Assembly (NCBI RefSeq): GCF_005473905.2
Contig: NZ_CP061336.1
Coordinates: 4,022,501-4,086,500 of the forward strand
Source of the DNA: Ruminiclostridium herbifermentans
GTDB lineage: Bacteria; Bacillota; Clostridia; Acetivibrionales; DSM-1351
Length of the DNA: 64,000 bases
Reading direction: 5' to 3'
In this document: positions 35,243 to 44,745 of the stretch, piece by piece
How positions within the stretch are numbered: the first letter of the stretch is position 1
Layout of the letters: each line of letters opens with the position of its first letter
Position numbers and translations under genes: made by a program
The notes under the pieces: model-generated
Told to the model about the DNA's origin: nothing
The model's input: only the letters and a program-made list of their open reading frames with translations
Databases searched by the model: none

Positions 35243-36472
35243 TTATTTGTAAGCCTCAAGAATGTAATAAGTCTTTTTCTTCTCTACCAACTCGAAAGAA
35301 AAACCTTTCTTCTTAAGTAGTTCCTTTACTTCCTGCACATTCATATAGTGATCATCAAAGATAGATTCCATTATACTGATTCGCCCCAGAGGTTTCAATA
35401 TTCTTGCTATTTCATTTATGCTTTCATCCAAATTAACAATCTCGCCAAGAACTAGGTTAATGCAGATCAGATCAACAGAATTATCTGATAAATCAATCCT
35501 ACTACAATCTCCCTTTAGATATCTGATATTATTCAAATTCTTCTTTTCAGCTCTACTTTTAGTTATCTGAAGCATTTTTTCTCTGATATCCATAGCAATC
35601 ACAGTTCCATTAATATTCTCTGCCAAAGGTAAAGAATAATATCCTGGTCCACAGCCTAAATCCAAAACTACATGATTTTCAATTTCCTTATCTATATTTA
35701 AACAATCAATATACTTTTGGGTTGAAAACAATATATATCGTAAGGGCTGCAGTAATACATGCGGCGGAGCCGTTGATGGTATTATTTTAACCTTATCTGC
35801 ATCTGATTTTATTTTTCCCACAATGATAAAGTTTAAAATAACAGTGACTACAACGGCAACTCCAAGAAATAGGTAATCATACTTTAAAAAAGGTATTAAA
35901 ATGACGATTAAAAACACAAATACAATTCCTCCGAAGATTGGTCCAGCATCCCTCTGCAGACCACGCTTCCAATTGGCTTTGCCCTGGACTGGAATTGCAA
36001 GAACTTTGCCACGATATGGGAATAGTCTCGGCACCCTTTTTTTATATGTATCGTAAAATTCATTACATATAGTCATCAAGTATTTCTCTTCTACATAGAT
36101 TTGATGCAAATGTACTGCTATAGTCGGTAAAACAGCGATAAGTACAACCTGCCACGAACCAAAAATCAAACTAAACCCAAGAGTAAGGATAATTGCACTA
36201 AAATACATTGGGTTTCTGCAATATCGGTAAGGTCCATTTGTAATAATACCATTAGTTGCTATAGGTTCAACAGAATTGATATTTTCCCAGTTATACATAG
36301 CTGTCCATATCCTTAAAGTTATACCGATAAACATGACCGCTGTACCTATTCCCAGCATTGGCTTACTAAACCTTTTGTTCTCATCTAAAACAAAATACAA
36401 AAGTCCTATAGCCACTGGGATAACACCCATTAATACCCGATATTTATATAATAAAAGATGTATTCTTTTCAT
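35243..36472 (-). CDS. Membrane methyltransferase (ICMT-like) fused to a class I methyltransferase
   Basis: A 409-residue fusion. Residues 1-165 hold several membrane segments and the isoprenylcysteine carboxyl methyltransferase/PEMT signature NGPYRYCRNPMYF (about 80-92) with EEKYLMTICNEFYDTYKK at 128-145. Two more membrane segments follow at about 180-215. Residues 236-409 are a soluble Rossmann methyltransferase: VVLDLGCGPGYYSLPL, AMDIREKML, GDCSRIDL and LKPLGRISIMES, close to UbiE/MenG-type enzymes. Two methylation activities in one protein at the membrane would suit a prenylated, hydrophobic substrate. Ribosome binding site GGAGGAAATTTA. Confidence 0.85.
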   Translation of the reverse strand: MKRIHLLLYKYRVLMGVIPVAIGLLYFVLDENKRFSKPMLGIGTAVMFIGITLRIWTAMYNWENINSVEPIATNGIITNGPYRYCRNPMYFSAIILTLGFSLIFGSWQVVLIAVLPTIAVHLHQIYVEEKYLMTICNEFYDTYKKRVPRLFPYRGKVLAIPVQGKANWKRGLQRDAGPIFGGIVFVFLIVILIPFLKYDYLFLGVAVVVTVILNFIIVGKIKSDADKVKIIPSTAPPHVLLQPLRYILFSTQKYIDCLNIDKEIENHVVLDLGCGPGYYSLPLAENINGTVIAMDIREKMLQITKSRAEKKNLNNIRYLKGDCSRIDLSDNSVDLICINLVLGEIVNLDESINEIARILKPLGRISIMESIFDDHYMNVQEVKELLKKKGFSFELVEKKKTYYILEAYK

Positions 36473-36488
36473 TAAATTTCCTCCAGAA

Positions 36489-37325
36489 TTACTTGATGTA
36501 TTCTTTTATCCAATTATGACTATCAATTAAACTAAAATTCTCATTATTTAATTCTTGAATATCTTCCTCCTTAAATGGTATTGCTGCTAATATTGCATTT
36601 CCATCCAAAAATAGTTCTTCTGTTACTTCGTGATACAAATGGTATTTCTTATTCTTACAAATTAGTCCACAGCTAGTACCCTCTTTGCAAATGATCCTTT
36701 TCGCGTGACAATTTCTGGTCAATGCGACCATTACATTACTTTTATGGATATAAATTCGCATACCCTCTTTTTGTAATTTCCTGATTAGTGGAAATGTCTC
36801 AGGGATATAATCGAATTCAACTCCATAAATATCATTACTTTTTAAAAATTTTAGAGTTAATTTGTAATTCAAATTTGATAAATGAAATAATTTCTTATCT
36901 GCAAAATTTGAAATTATATTATCCTTCCCCATGACTGAAGGCATGGCAGGCCTGGCTCTCATTGGTACTGAGATGGTCTGCCGGCCTAATATTACCCTTA
37001 AGTTCTTTAAAGATAGTGATTTTTTGATTTGGCTGATACCAAAATCATTCGCAATGATATAAACCGGCAAATCATATGCATTTATCTTACATAACTGCTC
37101 CTTTACCAAATTTATTTCATAATCATTCAGTCGCGGATATATGAAAGATAATCTTTTTCCATACTTTTGAGTTAATTTTTTCGCTGCATCCAACTGTTCA
37201 TCCGATAAGCACTTTTTGAAACAAAATTCATCCCCAAATCGTATTTCAGAAGTTTCTTGTGGAATTTGAATGCTCTCAATATCCTTTAGATCATAACAAT
37301 CAATACACTGTGCTAACTGATTCAT
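36489..37325 (-). CDS. UbiV-like U32 family protein
   Basis: A 278-residue TIM-barrel protein of the U32 peptidase family, nearest in pattern to UbiV. GDEFCFKKCLSDEQ (Cys35, Cys39) corresponds to UbiV's first cluster ligand; NCHAKRIICKEGTSCGLIC (Cys206-Cys223) corresponds to its second cysteine group. UbiU and UbiV work as a heterodimer with 4Fe-4S clusters to hydroxylate ubiquinone precursors without oxygen. Here the partner is the gene upstream, which it overlaps by 26 bases. The substrate would be the operon's aromatic or prenylated intermediate. Confidence 0.82.
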   Translation of the reverse strand: MNQLAQCIDCYDLKDIESIQIPQETSEIRFGDEFCFKKCLSDEQLDAAKKLTQKYGKRLSFIYPRLNDYEINLVKEQLCKINAYDLPVYIIANDFGISQIKKSLSLKNLRVILGRQTISVPMRARPAMPSVMGKDNIISNFADKKLFHLSNLNYKLTLKFLKSNDIYGVEFDYIPETFPLIRKLQKEGMRIYIHKSNVMVALTRNCHAKRIICKEGTSCGLICKNKKYHLYHEVTEELFLDGNAILAAIPFKEEDIQELNNENFSLIDSHNWIKEYIK

Positions 37326-38310
37326 CTATACCCCCTCTTTCATAAAAACATTTCTTCAGCTGACAGACCCCTTGAAGTTCCGGAGTAGTCCGCTTTAGAT
37401 TTTCTAAATACTTCTCATAGCCTTTTATATCTTTACTTTCCAAAAGCTTAATTAGAGCTGCATACTCCCTTGGAACCCGCTCTTGATATTCTACTGGCTG
37501 GCATCTACCTTCAATTTTTAAGACAGAAACATTCGTTTTTAAAAGATCAGGCAGATAACATAATGAACAGAACGGAAAGCAATTCAAACAGTTGTGATTC
37601 ATTTTTTCACCACTTTTCCAATCCTCCATTTGAAAAGTGAACATACAGGGATTACGAATACCAATTGAAACAAATGACTTGTCGTTATCCAATTTCCATA
37701 GTGGATCATCCGGGAATTCAACACTTTGTGCTTTATAAGAATGGGACAAATAACAATTCCCATTAACGTTTGAGCACCCCTGACCATGAATAAACGCTTC
37801 TATTTCTATATTGTATGGATTATTTGTCAAGCAAGATAATTCTTTTAATGTGGTATCTGGCGGAGCAACAACTCTTGTTACATTGAACTGTGAATAAAAG
37901 CTAATAGCTTTCTGATTTCTGACTGTAGCAAAACTTCCGATATGTATTGGCGTCTTCACTTTCATCTGTTCTAATAATAAAATCAAACCTAAGTCAGATA
38001 CTACAAAACTATCTACCTCTGCCTTTACCGCCTGTCTTATATGCGGTTTTGCTAGAAACTCCAAAATATCAGCCATAAATGGTAGATTAAGCAAAAAGTT
38101 TACCTTACTATCTCTGGCATGGGCATATTCTGTAACTTTTGCTAACTCAGCAAAGTCTACAAGGCTACCATAGCTTGGTCTGCCATTAAAAGTAACATGC
38201 TTAATTCCTTTTAAGCGCACGCCACAATAAATTTCATCCGCTCCAGCATCAATTGTCTTCCTGGCTGCCTCGAATGAACTTGCTGGGGCATTAATACCCA
38301 CATGTTTCAT
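37300..38310 (-). CDS. UbiU-like U32 family protein
   Basis: A 336-residue U32 family protein. The N-terminus INAPASSFEAARKTIDAGAD EIYCG pattern and FIHGQGCSNVNGNCYLSHS (Cys179, Cys186) match UbiU's FGSLC...GRCYLS stretch. Further cysteines at 222 (NPCMFTF), 241, 244, 248 and 251 extend the cluster site, and VLKIEGR is the conserved end motif. It likely forms a UbiUV-type O2-independent hydroxylase with 36489-37325. Overlaps the ATPase gene upstream by 20 bases. Confidence 0.83.
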   Translation of the reverse strand: MKHVGINAPASSFEAARKTIDAGADEIYCGVRLKGIKHVTFNGRPSYGSLVDFAELAKVTEYAHARDSKVNFLLNLPFMADILEFLAKPHIRQAVKAEVDSFVVSDLGLILLLEQMKVKTPIHIGSFATVRNQKAISFYSQFNVTRVVAPPDTTLKELSCLTNNPYNIEIEAFIHGQGCSNVNGNCYLSHSYKAQSVEFPDDPLWKLDNDKSFVSIGIRNPCMFTFQMEDWKSGEKMNHNCLNCFPFCSLCYLPDLLKTNVSVLKIEGRCQPVEYQERVPREYAALIKLLESKDIKGYEKYLENLKRTTPELQGVCQLKKCFYERGGIDESVSTVY

Positions 38311-38983
38311 CTAAAATCACACTCCCATCTTCAATTTTAATAATCCTACTGGCCTTTTTAACCAGATTCATATTATGTGTAATATAAATGACAGTCTTAC
38401 CATCTTCCTCATGAATCCGTTGTAAGGTATCAAATACAAACGCTGACATCTTGCTATCCAAACTCCCAGTTGGTTCATCCGCCAAAATAATATCAGGTTC
38501 ATTAACCAAAGCCCTGATAATCGCTACTCTTTGCTGCTCTCCCCCGGATAATTGGCTGGGGTATTTGTTTAACTGATTTTTCAATCCATACTTATAAAAC
38601 AATTGAATCACTTTCTCTTTTTTAGGTAAATCAATTCCTGATTCACTAACAAGAAGAGGTAGCAATGCATTATCTAAGGCAGATAAGGTAGGTATTAAGC
38701 GAAACTGTTGAAATATAAACCCTATCACTTCATTACGAAGTTTTGATTTTTCGTTATAATCCATACTCAAAATATTCTTGTCCTTAATTTCTAATTGCCC
38801 AAAGGTAGGGGTATCTAGGGTTCCCAACATGTTAAATAAAGTTGTTTTACCCGCTCCACTGGGACCAACAATGGCAATTAATTCGCCTTTCTCAATTTCT
38901 AATGATACATCCTTGATACCAAAAAATTCAGCTTCTGAATTCTGATTATAAACTTTTGATAGGTTTCGTGCTTTAATAATCAT
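38291..38983 (-). CDS. MacB/LolD-type ATPase for the cyclase-permease fusion
   Basis: A 230-residue ABC ATPase with Walker A GPSGAGKTT, Q-loop GFIFQQFRLIPTLSALDN, signature LSGGEQQRVAIIRA and Walker B IILADEPTGSLD. It follows the gene for the FtsX/MacB permease fusion by 9 bases. The two together would make a MacB-type transporter, so the operon's product or an intermediate is likely moved across or out of the membrane. Overlaps the UbiU-like gene by 20 bases. Confidence 0.92.
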   Translation of the reverse strand: MIIKARNLSKVYNQNSEAEFFGIKDVSLEIEKGELIAIVGPSGAGKTTLFNMLGTLDTPTFGQLEIKDKNILSMDYNEKSKLRNEVIGFIFQQFRLIPTLSALDNALLPLLVSESGIDLPKKEKVIQLFYKYGLKNQLNKYPSQLSGGEQQRVAIIRALVNEPDIILADEPTGSLDSKMSAFVFDTLQRIHEEDGKTVIYITHNMNLVKKASRIIKIEDGSVILDETCGY

Positions 38984-38992
38984 CTATCCACC

Positions 38993-41900
38993 TCATCTCA
39001 ACACCTCAATTGGTTCTTTTTTCAGTGTTTTTTTAATTGGTACTACTCCAAAGAATAAAACAATTGCTAGCCCTAAGAAAAGAGATAGACTTAATATAAA
39101 GGCAAAATTAGGTACCGTTAATATTTGTGCAATATATTGTGTAATCAATACCACCAATAAGCCTCCGACAAAGCCTGCAATCCCACCCATAATCCCAAGG
39201 CATGCCAGCTCTAAAATTAAAGTTTTTATAATTATCTTATATGGAGCTCCTACCGCCATCATAATTCCTATTTCCTGACGTCGCTCCGTTATATTTACAA
39301 TGACCATATTCATAATACCAATTCCGCTTACCAGCAGGCAGAAGACTCCTATGAATGATATAATTAGATCAAATTGATAGAGTATTTCTGAAACTGTGCT
39401 TTGTAGCTTTTCAGTATATACAGTGCTAAAAATTCGATTTGGATATTTATCTTTCAAAATGTTGTTGATTTTTTCATCCGTTGCTTTTGTTTCATTTTTA
39501 TCAATTACCTTCACTTCGATTACATCATAATAATCTTTACTCACAAATTTATTGGCCATCTCCAGCGGAAGGTAAATCACAATATTTGGTGTCACAATGG
39601 ATTCTATTCTTCCTGACATCCCATCTGTCTCTTGAAAAACTCCTTTTGTATTGACTTCGAGGTTACCAATTTTTAATGTATCGCCAACTTCTATTGTGTC
39701 GGAAAAAGCCTTTGTACTTATATCATATCCAACATTTGCTGTCAGGCCGTCCCCCTTTTCCAACACACTTCCTTTGTCAATTTTTAATGGTGTCATCTGA
39801 TTGAATGTGTCAAGTTCCACAAACTGAATAAAGCAATTTGTACTCTCACCCTTAAAAGTAACTGTCGTCTCATAATTCATAACCGGGCAAACACTTTTAA
39901 CATTTTCAATTTTTTTAAGTTCATCCACCACATCATCGTCCAGACGTAGCGATGCTGATTTCTCAAATGTCTGCGCTGGCGGAGAAACACTGATATCTAC
40001 CTTTTCTGGCAGTACAATAATTCTACCTGCTCCAAAGCTTTCAAAGTCCTTTCTTAACTTTTGGTCAAACGCATGTCCTAATGATATGGAACCAGCAGTG
40101 GCAGAGATTCCAATCACAATTCCTATAAAAGTCAGAATTGTACGGGTTCTGTTTCTTCCTAAATTCTTAAAAGCAAATTTAATCAACTGCTTATTCGTAT
40201 TTTTGAATATTACGAACGAACAAATACACAGCAGCACTATAATAGCAATAATAATTATTGTTGAAGTGGAAAAATTGACATTGCTTTCCTTGATTAAAGA
40301 AACTTGATAACTATCACTTATTTTTCTCTCTTCTCCTCTCGCTGTATATGTGGATACAATTTTTATATTTTTCTTATTTTCTTTTTCACTTGAGAAAGAA
40401 AGGCTTTTAGATATTCTTTCTTCTCCTTTTAGAGTATTAAAATCATAAGTCACTATAATATCATTATTACTCTCATCATATACTGTTACAATTACATCCT
40501 CTAATTCATCTTTGCTATCATTATATAAACCTAATAAAAATCTATTTATCCCAATTTCTTCAAAATCGATATTTAGAACACCTTTTTTTATTGAGCTCAT
40601 TGCATCTTCAGCAACATCTTCATAGGAGAATTTATCTATCATTAAATAAGTTTCCCAATCCGTTCTAATCTCTCCATTTTCAGCAGGTGTATTAATATCA
40701 ATACCCTTAATTTTTGCGTAATCAGAAAGAGCTGCTAATGAAAAATAATGAGGATAATAAGGATTCTTATATGGATTCAGACCAAGAACGGTATAATATG
40801 GATGTTCCCAGCCTCCATACTCCTCCTGATTTTGAATTAGATACTGTACCCCCTGTTCAATTTGCTTCATGTATTTATCTGAATCTACTTTCATTAATGC
40901 CATAATAGCCCAAGCAGTCTGTTCTGGAGTACTGGGTCCCATCTCTGTAAAAGTAATTCCATTCTTTTCACTCCACCATGCAAAATGTTCTCCCCAGCCG
41001 CCATCATTATTCTGCTGAGCAATAATCCAATCTGCCGCCTTTACAACGAATTCATCGGTCATATCATATCCTATGTCTGATAAACCTTGTAGGATACAGG
41101 ACGTGCCATACAAGTAACACAGTCCCCATCTTCCATACCAGGCTCCCTGATCATTTTGATCCTTCTTAATATATTCGATGCACTTTTGAATAACCTTATT
41201 ATCTACAGTGTAACCACAGGAAGCCAGCGCGGTCAGTACATGTCCTGTAATATCGGCTACGCTTGGATCCTCTGTTGACTCTGTCGGGTCTTTATAATCC
41301 TTATCGCCATCAAACCTCTCAAAGGTTCCCCACCCTCCATCATCATTCTGCATATATAATAGCCATTCTTTCCCTTTTTCTATAGCCATTCTTTTCCTAT
41401 ATTCAGTAGAATACGATGTAAAACGCAAATCATTTAATGCTGTGATGACTAATGCGGTATCATCGTTGTCAGGATAGAGTATATTATATTCATTGTATGA
41501 CCAGCCACCTGAAGGGACATTTGACCAATTGTAGCCCCCTCCTTGAGTCTGAGCATTCATAATCCAAGTTGCTGCCTTTAGCAGGCTCTCAGCCGAAGAA
41601 TCTATATTTGATTTTCGTAAAGCACTAATAGCAAACGATGTATCCCATACACTTAATACAAATCTTTTTTGATACCCATCAGGATCTCTGTTACTGTTAA
41701 TCCACGCCATGCCTTTACTAATTCGTGGTGCATGTTTTACACTGTCTATTTCATACAATGCAATCATATTAAGGCAAGTACCTAAAAGAGTATACCAGCA
41801 CCCATCTTCCAATTGGTGTGATACCATCCATTGCTCAGCTAAATTTAACTCTTGTGCCTTGATATGTAGATTTTCTCTTTTTTGATACTCTTTGATTACA

Positions 41901-42526
41901 CTCATGGCAATACCAGCCTCTCGTCCCCATGCCATACTGGAATATGGACTGTGCTCATCGGTATTATCTAAGTACAATATTGACAGGTCTGGGAAGAATA
42001 TTTCTGACTGCGGACTTACCCAAGGTTCTTCGTAAAGGTCAAAAAGTGAATAGAATGTTTTACAGAAGATATCTGTGTTTTTTAATCCGCCATTATTTTC
42101 AACAAAGACAGCACTTCTTTTTAACTCTTCACACCCATCATATACACCATTTACAATCAACGCTAATCTAACTATAGCAGTTATAGAAACATCTGACTTT
42201 CCACCTTCATCAAAAAATCCCCAGCCTCCATCTTCATTGATATGCTCCAAAAGCCATGTTGCTGATGTTTGTAAATCTTTTTCCATATCTTTTATCTGTA
42301 AATACTTAGCAGTTACCATAAAATACGCGGTTTCCCTAGGATTAATCCTAATTCCAGCCTGCCATAATCCCCGTTCTGTCTGAAGAGACATCAAATAATT
42401 TCCGGCCTTTACAATAGAGTCTTCTAACTGTTCCTCTGTAACAGAAACTGCGTTCACAGTAACAGGATTAGCAAGTAATAGTATAAAGATAATAATAAGA
42501 CTAATTGAAACTACTTTCTTGAACAA
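38993..42526 (-). CDS. Secreted squalene-hopene-cyclase-like domain fused to a MacB/FtsX permease
   Basis: An 1177-residue protein. Residues 1-26 are a signal or anchor segment. Residues about 30-610 match a class II terpene cyclase: YPDNDDTALVITALN with the DxDD acid motif (Asp353, 355, 356), QW repeats such as QNDDGGWGTFE (393-403) and QNDQGAWYGRWG (457-468), STPEQTAWAIMAL (532-544) and GGWEHPYYT. These parallel hopene cyclase (PDVDDTAVV, DGSWFGRWG, STPSQTAWALMAL). A beta-rich linker follows (about 640-745), a membrane segment (755-775), then a MacB permease (785-1177) with GIVIGISA and ERRQEIGIMMAVGAP. No squalene synthase is nearby. TTG start after AAAGGAG. Confidence 0.9.
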   Translation of the reverse strand: MFKKVVSISLIIIFILLLANPVTVNAVSVTEEQLEDSIVKAGNYLMSLQTERGLWQAGIRINPRETAYFMVTAKYLQIKDMEKDLQTSATWLLEHINEDGGWGFFDEGGKSDVSITAIVRLALIVNGVYDGCEELKRSAVFVENNGGLKNTDIFCKTFYSLFDLYEEPWVSPQSEIFFPDLSILYLDNTDEHSPYSSMAWGREAGIAMSVIKEYQKRENLHIKAQELNLAEQWMVSHQLEDGCWYTLLGTCLNMIALYEIDSVKHAPRISKGMAWINSNRDPDGYQKRFVLSVWDTSFAISALRKSNIDSSAESLLKAATWIMNAQTQGGGYNWSNVPSGGWSYNEYNILYPDNDDTALVITALNDLRFTSYSTEYRKRMAIEKGKEWLLYMQNDDGGWGTFERFDGDKDYKDPTESTEDPSVADITGHVLTALASCGYTVDNKVIQKCIEYIKKDQNDQGAWYGRWGLCYLYGTSCILQGLSDIGYDMTDEFVVKAADWIIAQQNNDGGWGEHFAWWSEKNGITFTEMGPSTPEQTAWAIMALMKVDSDKYMKQIEQGVQYLIQNQEEYGGWEHPYYTVLGLNPYKNPYYPHYFSLAALSDYAKIKGIDINTPAENGEIRTDWETYLMIDKFSYEDVAEDAMSSIKKGVLNIDFEEIGINRFLLGLYNDSKDELEDVIVTVYDESNNDIIVTYDFNTLKGEERISKSLSFSSEKENKKNIKIVSTYTARGEERKISDSYQVSLIKESNVNFSTSTIIIIAIIVLLCICSFVIFKNTNKQLIKFAFKNLGRNRTRTILTFIGIVIGISATAGSISLGHAFDQKLRKDFESFGAGRIIVLPEKVDISVSPPAQTFEKSASLRLDDDVVDELKKIENVKSVCPVMNYETTVTFKGESTNCFIQFVELDTFNQMTPLKIDKGSVLEKGDGLTANVGYDISTKAFSDTIEVGDTLKIGNLEVNTKGVFQETDGMSGRIESIVTPNIVIYLPLEMANKFVSKDYYDVIEVKVIDKNETKATDEKINNILKDKYPNRIFSTVYTEKLQSTVSEILYQFDLIISFIGVFCLLVSGIGIMNMVIVNITERRQEIGIMMAVGAPYKIIIKTLILELACLGIMGGIAGFVGGLLVVLITQYIAQILTVPNFAFILSLSLFLGLAIVLFFGVVPIKKTLKKEPIEVLR

Positions 42527-43799
42527 TCTTTTTCAACTCCTTTACTACATTTATCTGCGAAAGATTTAAAATAATATTCAAAGAACTAGGATTCGCTAAA
42601 ATACGCAGAACAATATTCTTCCATGAATAAAATTTCTTCATCGCATAATACTGCCCCTGTTGTAATTCCATAGGTTTCATATTATGAGGTGTAAAGACTA
42701 CATGAGCAGCGTCGTAGTTCTTCCATTGATAGTCGAAAATCCTATTTTCCAAACTATACTTTTCATAAAGGGGGGTTCCTGGATATGGAACCAAAATTCC
42801 AAAGTTAGCCACATCTAATTTTGCCTTTCTTGCAAATTCAAGCGTTTTGTCAAATATTTCGGTATTATCATTTTCAAAACCAAAAATAAATGCACCATGA
42901 ACTATGATTTTCTTTTTTCTAATCTTATTAATTTGCTCAATAAAAGAAGATGTCTTGTTGACATTTTTACGATTGGAAATCAGGTTATTTTCATCAATGG
43001 ATTCAAATCCAATAAATAGTCCAATACAACCACTTTTTTTTGCCAAATCCAGTAATTCATCATCATTTGCAATGCTAATGGAACATTGACTAAACCATTT
43101 TATTCTTAGAGGAATAAGCGCCTTAAAAAATTCTTTTGCAAATTCTCTATTTCCCACAATGTTATCATCAACAAATACAATTACCGGCATTCCACCCTTC
43201 GGAAAACTTCTGATTTCCTCAATTATTTTAGCAATTTCTCTTGTTCTGTAAGCAGATCCATATATTTTCTTAACCAAACAAAATTCGCATGAATTGGGAC
43301 ATCCTCTGCTCATTAATACTGTTTTTGTTACCAAATAACCCCTTTTACTAAAAATTTCTCTTGGAATTCGCGGGATTTTCAAGGGATTCATTTCTGTCTG
43401 AGCTTTATAAACTGATTTATAACTTCCCTCTTCAAAATCTTTAAGAAACTCACCCCAAGTTACTTCACTTTCGCCAATGAAAATAACATCTGCATAAGTA
43501 AGGCACTCTTCAGGCATAACCGTTGGATGCATTCCTCCTATTACTATTAAGGCACCAGTTTTTCGATATTGTTTTGCTATTTCAAATGCAGCCTGTGCAG
43601 CTGGTGTGGATACTGTAATTGCAACAATATCCCACCCTTCTAAAATATCGACTGGTTCAATATTGCCATCTATAAACTTTATTTCATAATGGTTAGGAGT
43701 TAAGCCAGCTAATATGCCGATTCCAAGAGGTGGAGCCAAATACTTGCTAGCCATTTTTCCTATTGGTGGTGCAATAAACAATAATCTCATTTTACCCAT
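42501..43799 (-). CDS. B12-binding-type radical SAM protein
   Basis: A 432-residue radical SAM protein with an N-terminal cobalamin-binding-like domain (LLFIAPPIGKMASKYL, IVIGGMHPTVMPEE) and the SAM cluster at SRGCPNSCEFC (Cys167, 171, 174). GFESIDENNL and HGAFIFGFEND follow in the barrel. Relatives in hopanoid and lipid pathways methylate or rearrange unactivated carbons (HpnP, HpnJ and the Grs ring synthases are of this architecture). Its exact step cannot be set here. Overlaps the fusion gene by 26 bases and the UbiA gene by 13. Start at 43799 or 43790. Confidence 0.88.
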   Translation of the reverse strand: MGKMRLLFIAPPIGKMASKYLAPPLGIGILAGLTPNHYEIKFIDGNIEPVDILEGWDIVAITVSTPAAQAAFEIAKQYRKTGALIVIGGMHPTVMPEECLTYADVIFIGESEVTWGEFLKDFEEGSYKSVYKAQTEMNPLKIPRIPREIFSKRGYLVTKTVLMSRGCPNSCEFCLVKKIYGSAYRTREIAKIIEEIRSFPKGGMPVIVFVDDNIVGNREFAKEFFKALIPLRIKWFSQCSISIANDDELLDLAKKSGCIGLFIGFESIDENNLISNRKNVNKTSSFIEQINKIRKKKIIVHGAFIFGFENDNTEIFDKTLEFARKAKLDVANFGILVPYPGTPLYEKYSLENRIFDYQWKNYDAAHVVFTPHNMKPMELQQGQYYAMKKFYSWKNIVLRILANPSSLNIILNLSQINVVKELKKIVQESSFN

Positions 43800-44722
43800 C
43801 TCTCAAATATCAATAATAACGTGGCTACTCCATTCCCCATAAGCCATACTGGAGTATGAATACTTTTCTTTAGTTTCATTAACTTATTTTCATCTTTCAA
43901 TAATGTTGGTTCTGATATTCTATAAATTCGAATAAAATCAAAGATTACAAAAGAATAAAATATCAATCCAGTAATAAAAAACACCATTTTGAAAGAAGAA
44001 TTATGCGATATGTAAAAAAACCAGTAAAACAACATCGCTGCATTTGAAACAATTCCTATTATGGTAGCAATCAAAATTGTTTTTCGTCGGCCGAATGTAA
44101 CACATGGATTCATTACATTTGCCTCCTTATCCTCTTCATAATCACTTATCTCGTCCATAAAGAACATTGGAACCATCTGAATACTGAAAATAATAATAGT
44201 GATAACAGCCAGCTTATGAAAGCTACCAGCTATTAATAAATAAGAAAATAACATCGGAATTAAATATAAAACTAATGCCAAGGTAATCGGATTCATTACT
44301 GTCCGGGACTTGAAATTAAATGGTTTCATTGAATAAGCATACGCAAAGAACAGACCTAACAACCACAAAATTACCAGCATTGGCTGCTTACGAATTACCA
44401 ACATTCCTATGGTTAGTACCGAAACAATCAATGTCTCTATAATGATCATCCATTTTACTTTTTTTACACCAAAGTAATCGATTGAATCCGAAATATATGA
44501 TTTAAATTTTTTGTCCGCATTATAATCACTTATATTATTAATTTGAGAACCTATAAAATGTGCACCATACCATATCAGTAAACTCATAATGACATTGAAC
44601 ACATACTGTGAAGAAATTGGGATAAATAGTAATGCTAATAATGCTGGAATTCCCGTTTCATTAATTGCGGATGGCATGTACTCCCACCTGACTAAAATAA
44701 AAAAACTTTTGATTGTTTTCAT
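43787..44722 (-). CDS. UbiA-family prenyltransferase
   Basis: A 311-residue integral membrane protein with about eight or nine segments. Two Asp-rich UbiA motifs are present: QINNISDYNADKKF (near 60-73) and MDEISDYEEDKEAN (near 185-198), which bind the Mg2+-prenyl diphosphate. The family transfers a prenyl chain to an aromatic or other acceptor ring. A polyprenyl synthase in the same operon supplies the donor. ATG at 44722 is chosen because GAGGAGGAGAG stands 2-8 bases upstream; an in-frame ATG at 44737 lacks a site. Confidence 0.9.
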   Translation of the reverse strand: MKTIKSFFILVRWEYMPSAINETGIPALLALLFIPISSQYVFNVIMSLLIWYGAHFIGSQINNISDYNADKKFKSYISDSIDYFGVKKVKWMIIIETLIVSVLTIGMLVIRKQPMLVILWLLGLFFAYAYSMKPFNFKSRTVMNPITLALVLYLIPMLFSYLLIAGSFHKLAVITIIIFSIQMVPMFFMDEISDYEEDKEANVMNPCVTFGRRKTILIATIIGIVSNAAMLFYWFFYISHNSSFKMVFFITGLIFYSFVIFDFIRIYRISEPTLLKDENKLMKLKKSIHTPVWLMGNGVATLLLIFERWVK

Positions 44723-44745
44723 CTCTCTCCTCCTCATATTTTAAA

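Noticed and set aside
38993-42526. Hopanoid biosynthesis (squalene to hopene)
   Set aside because: No squalene synthase, HpnC/D/E or HpnH gene is present and the cyclase domain is predicted extracytoplasmic; the hopanoid label would be misleading.
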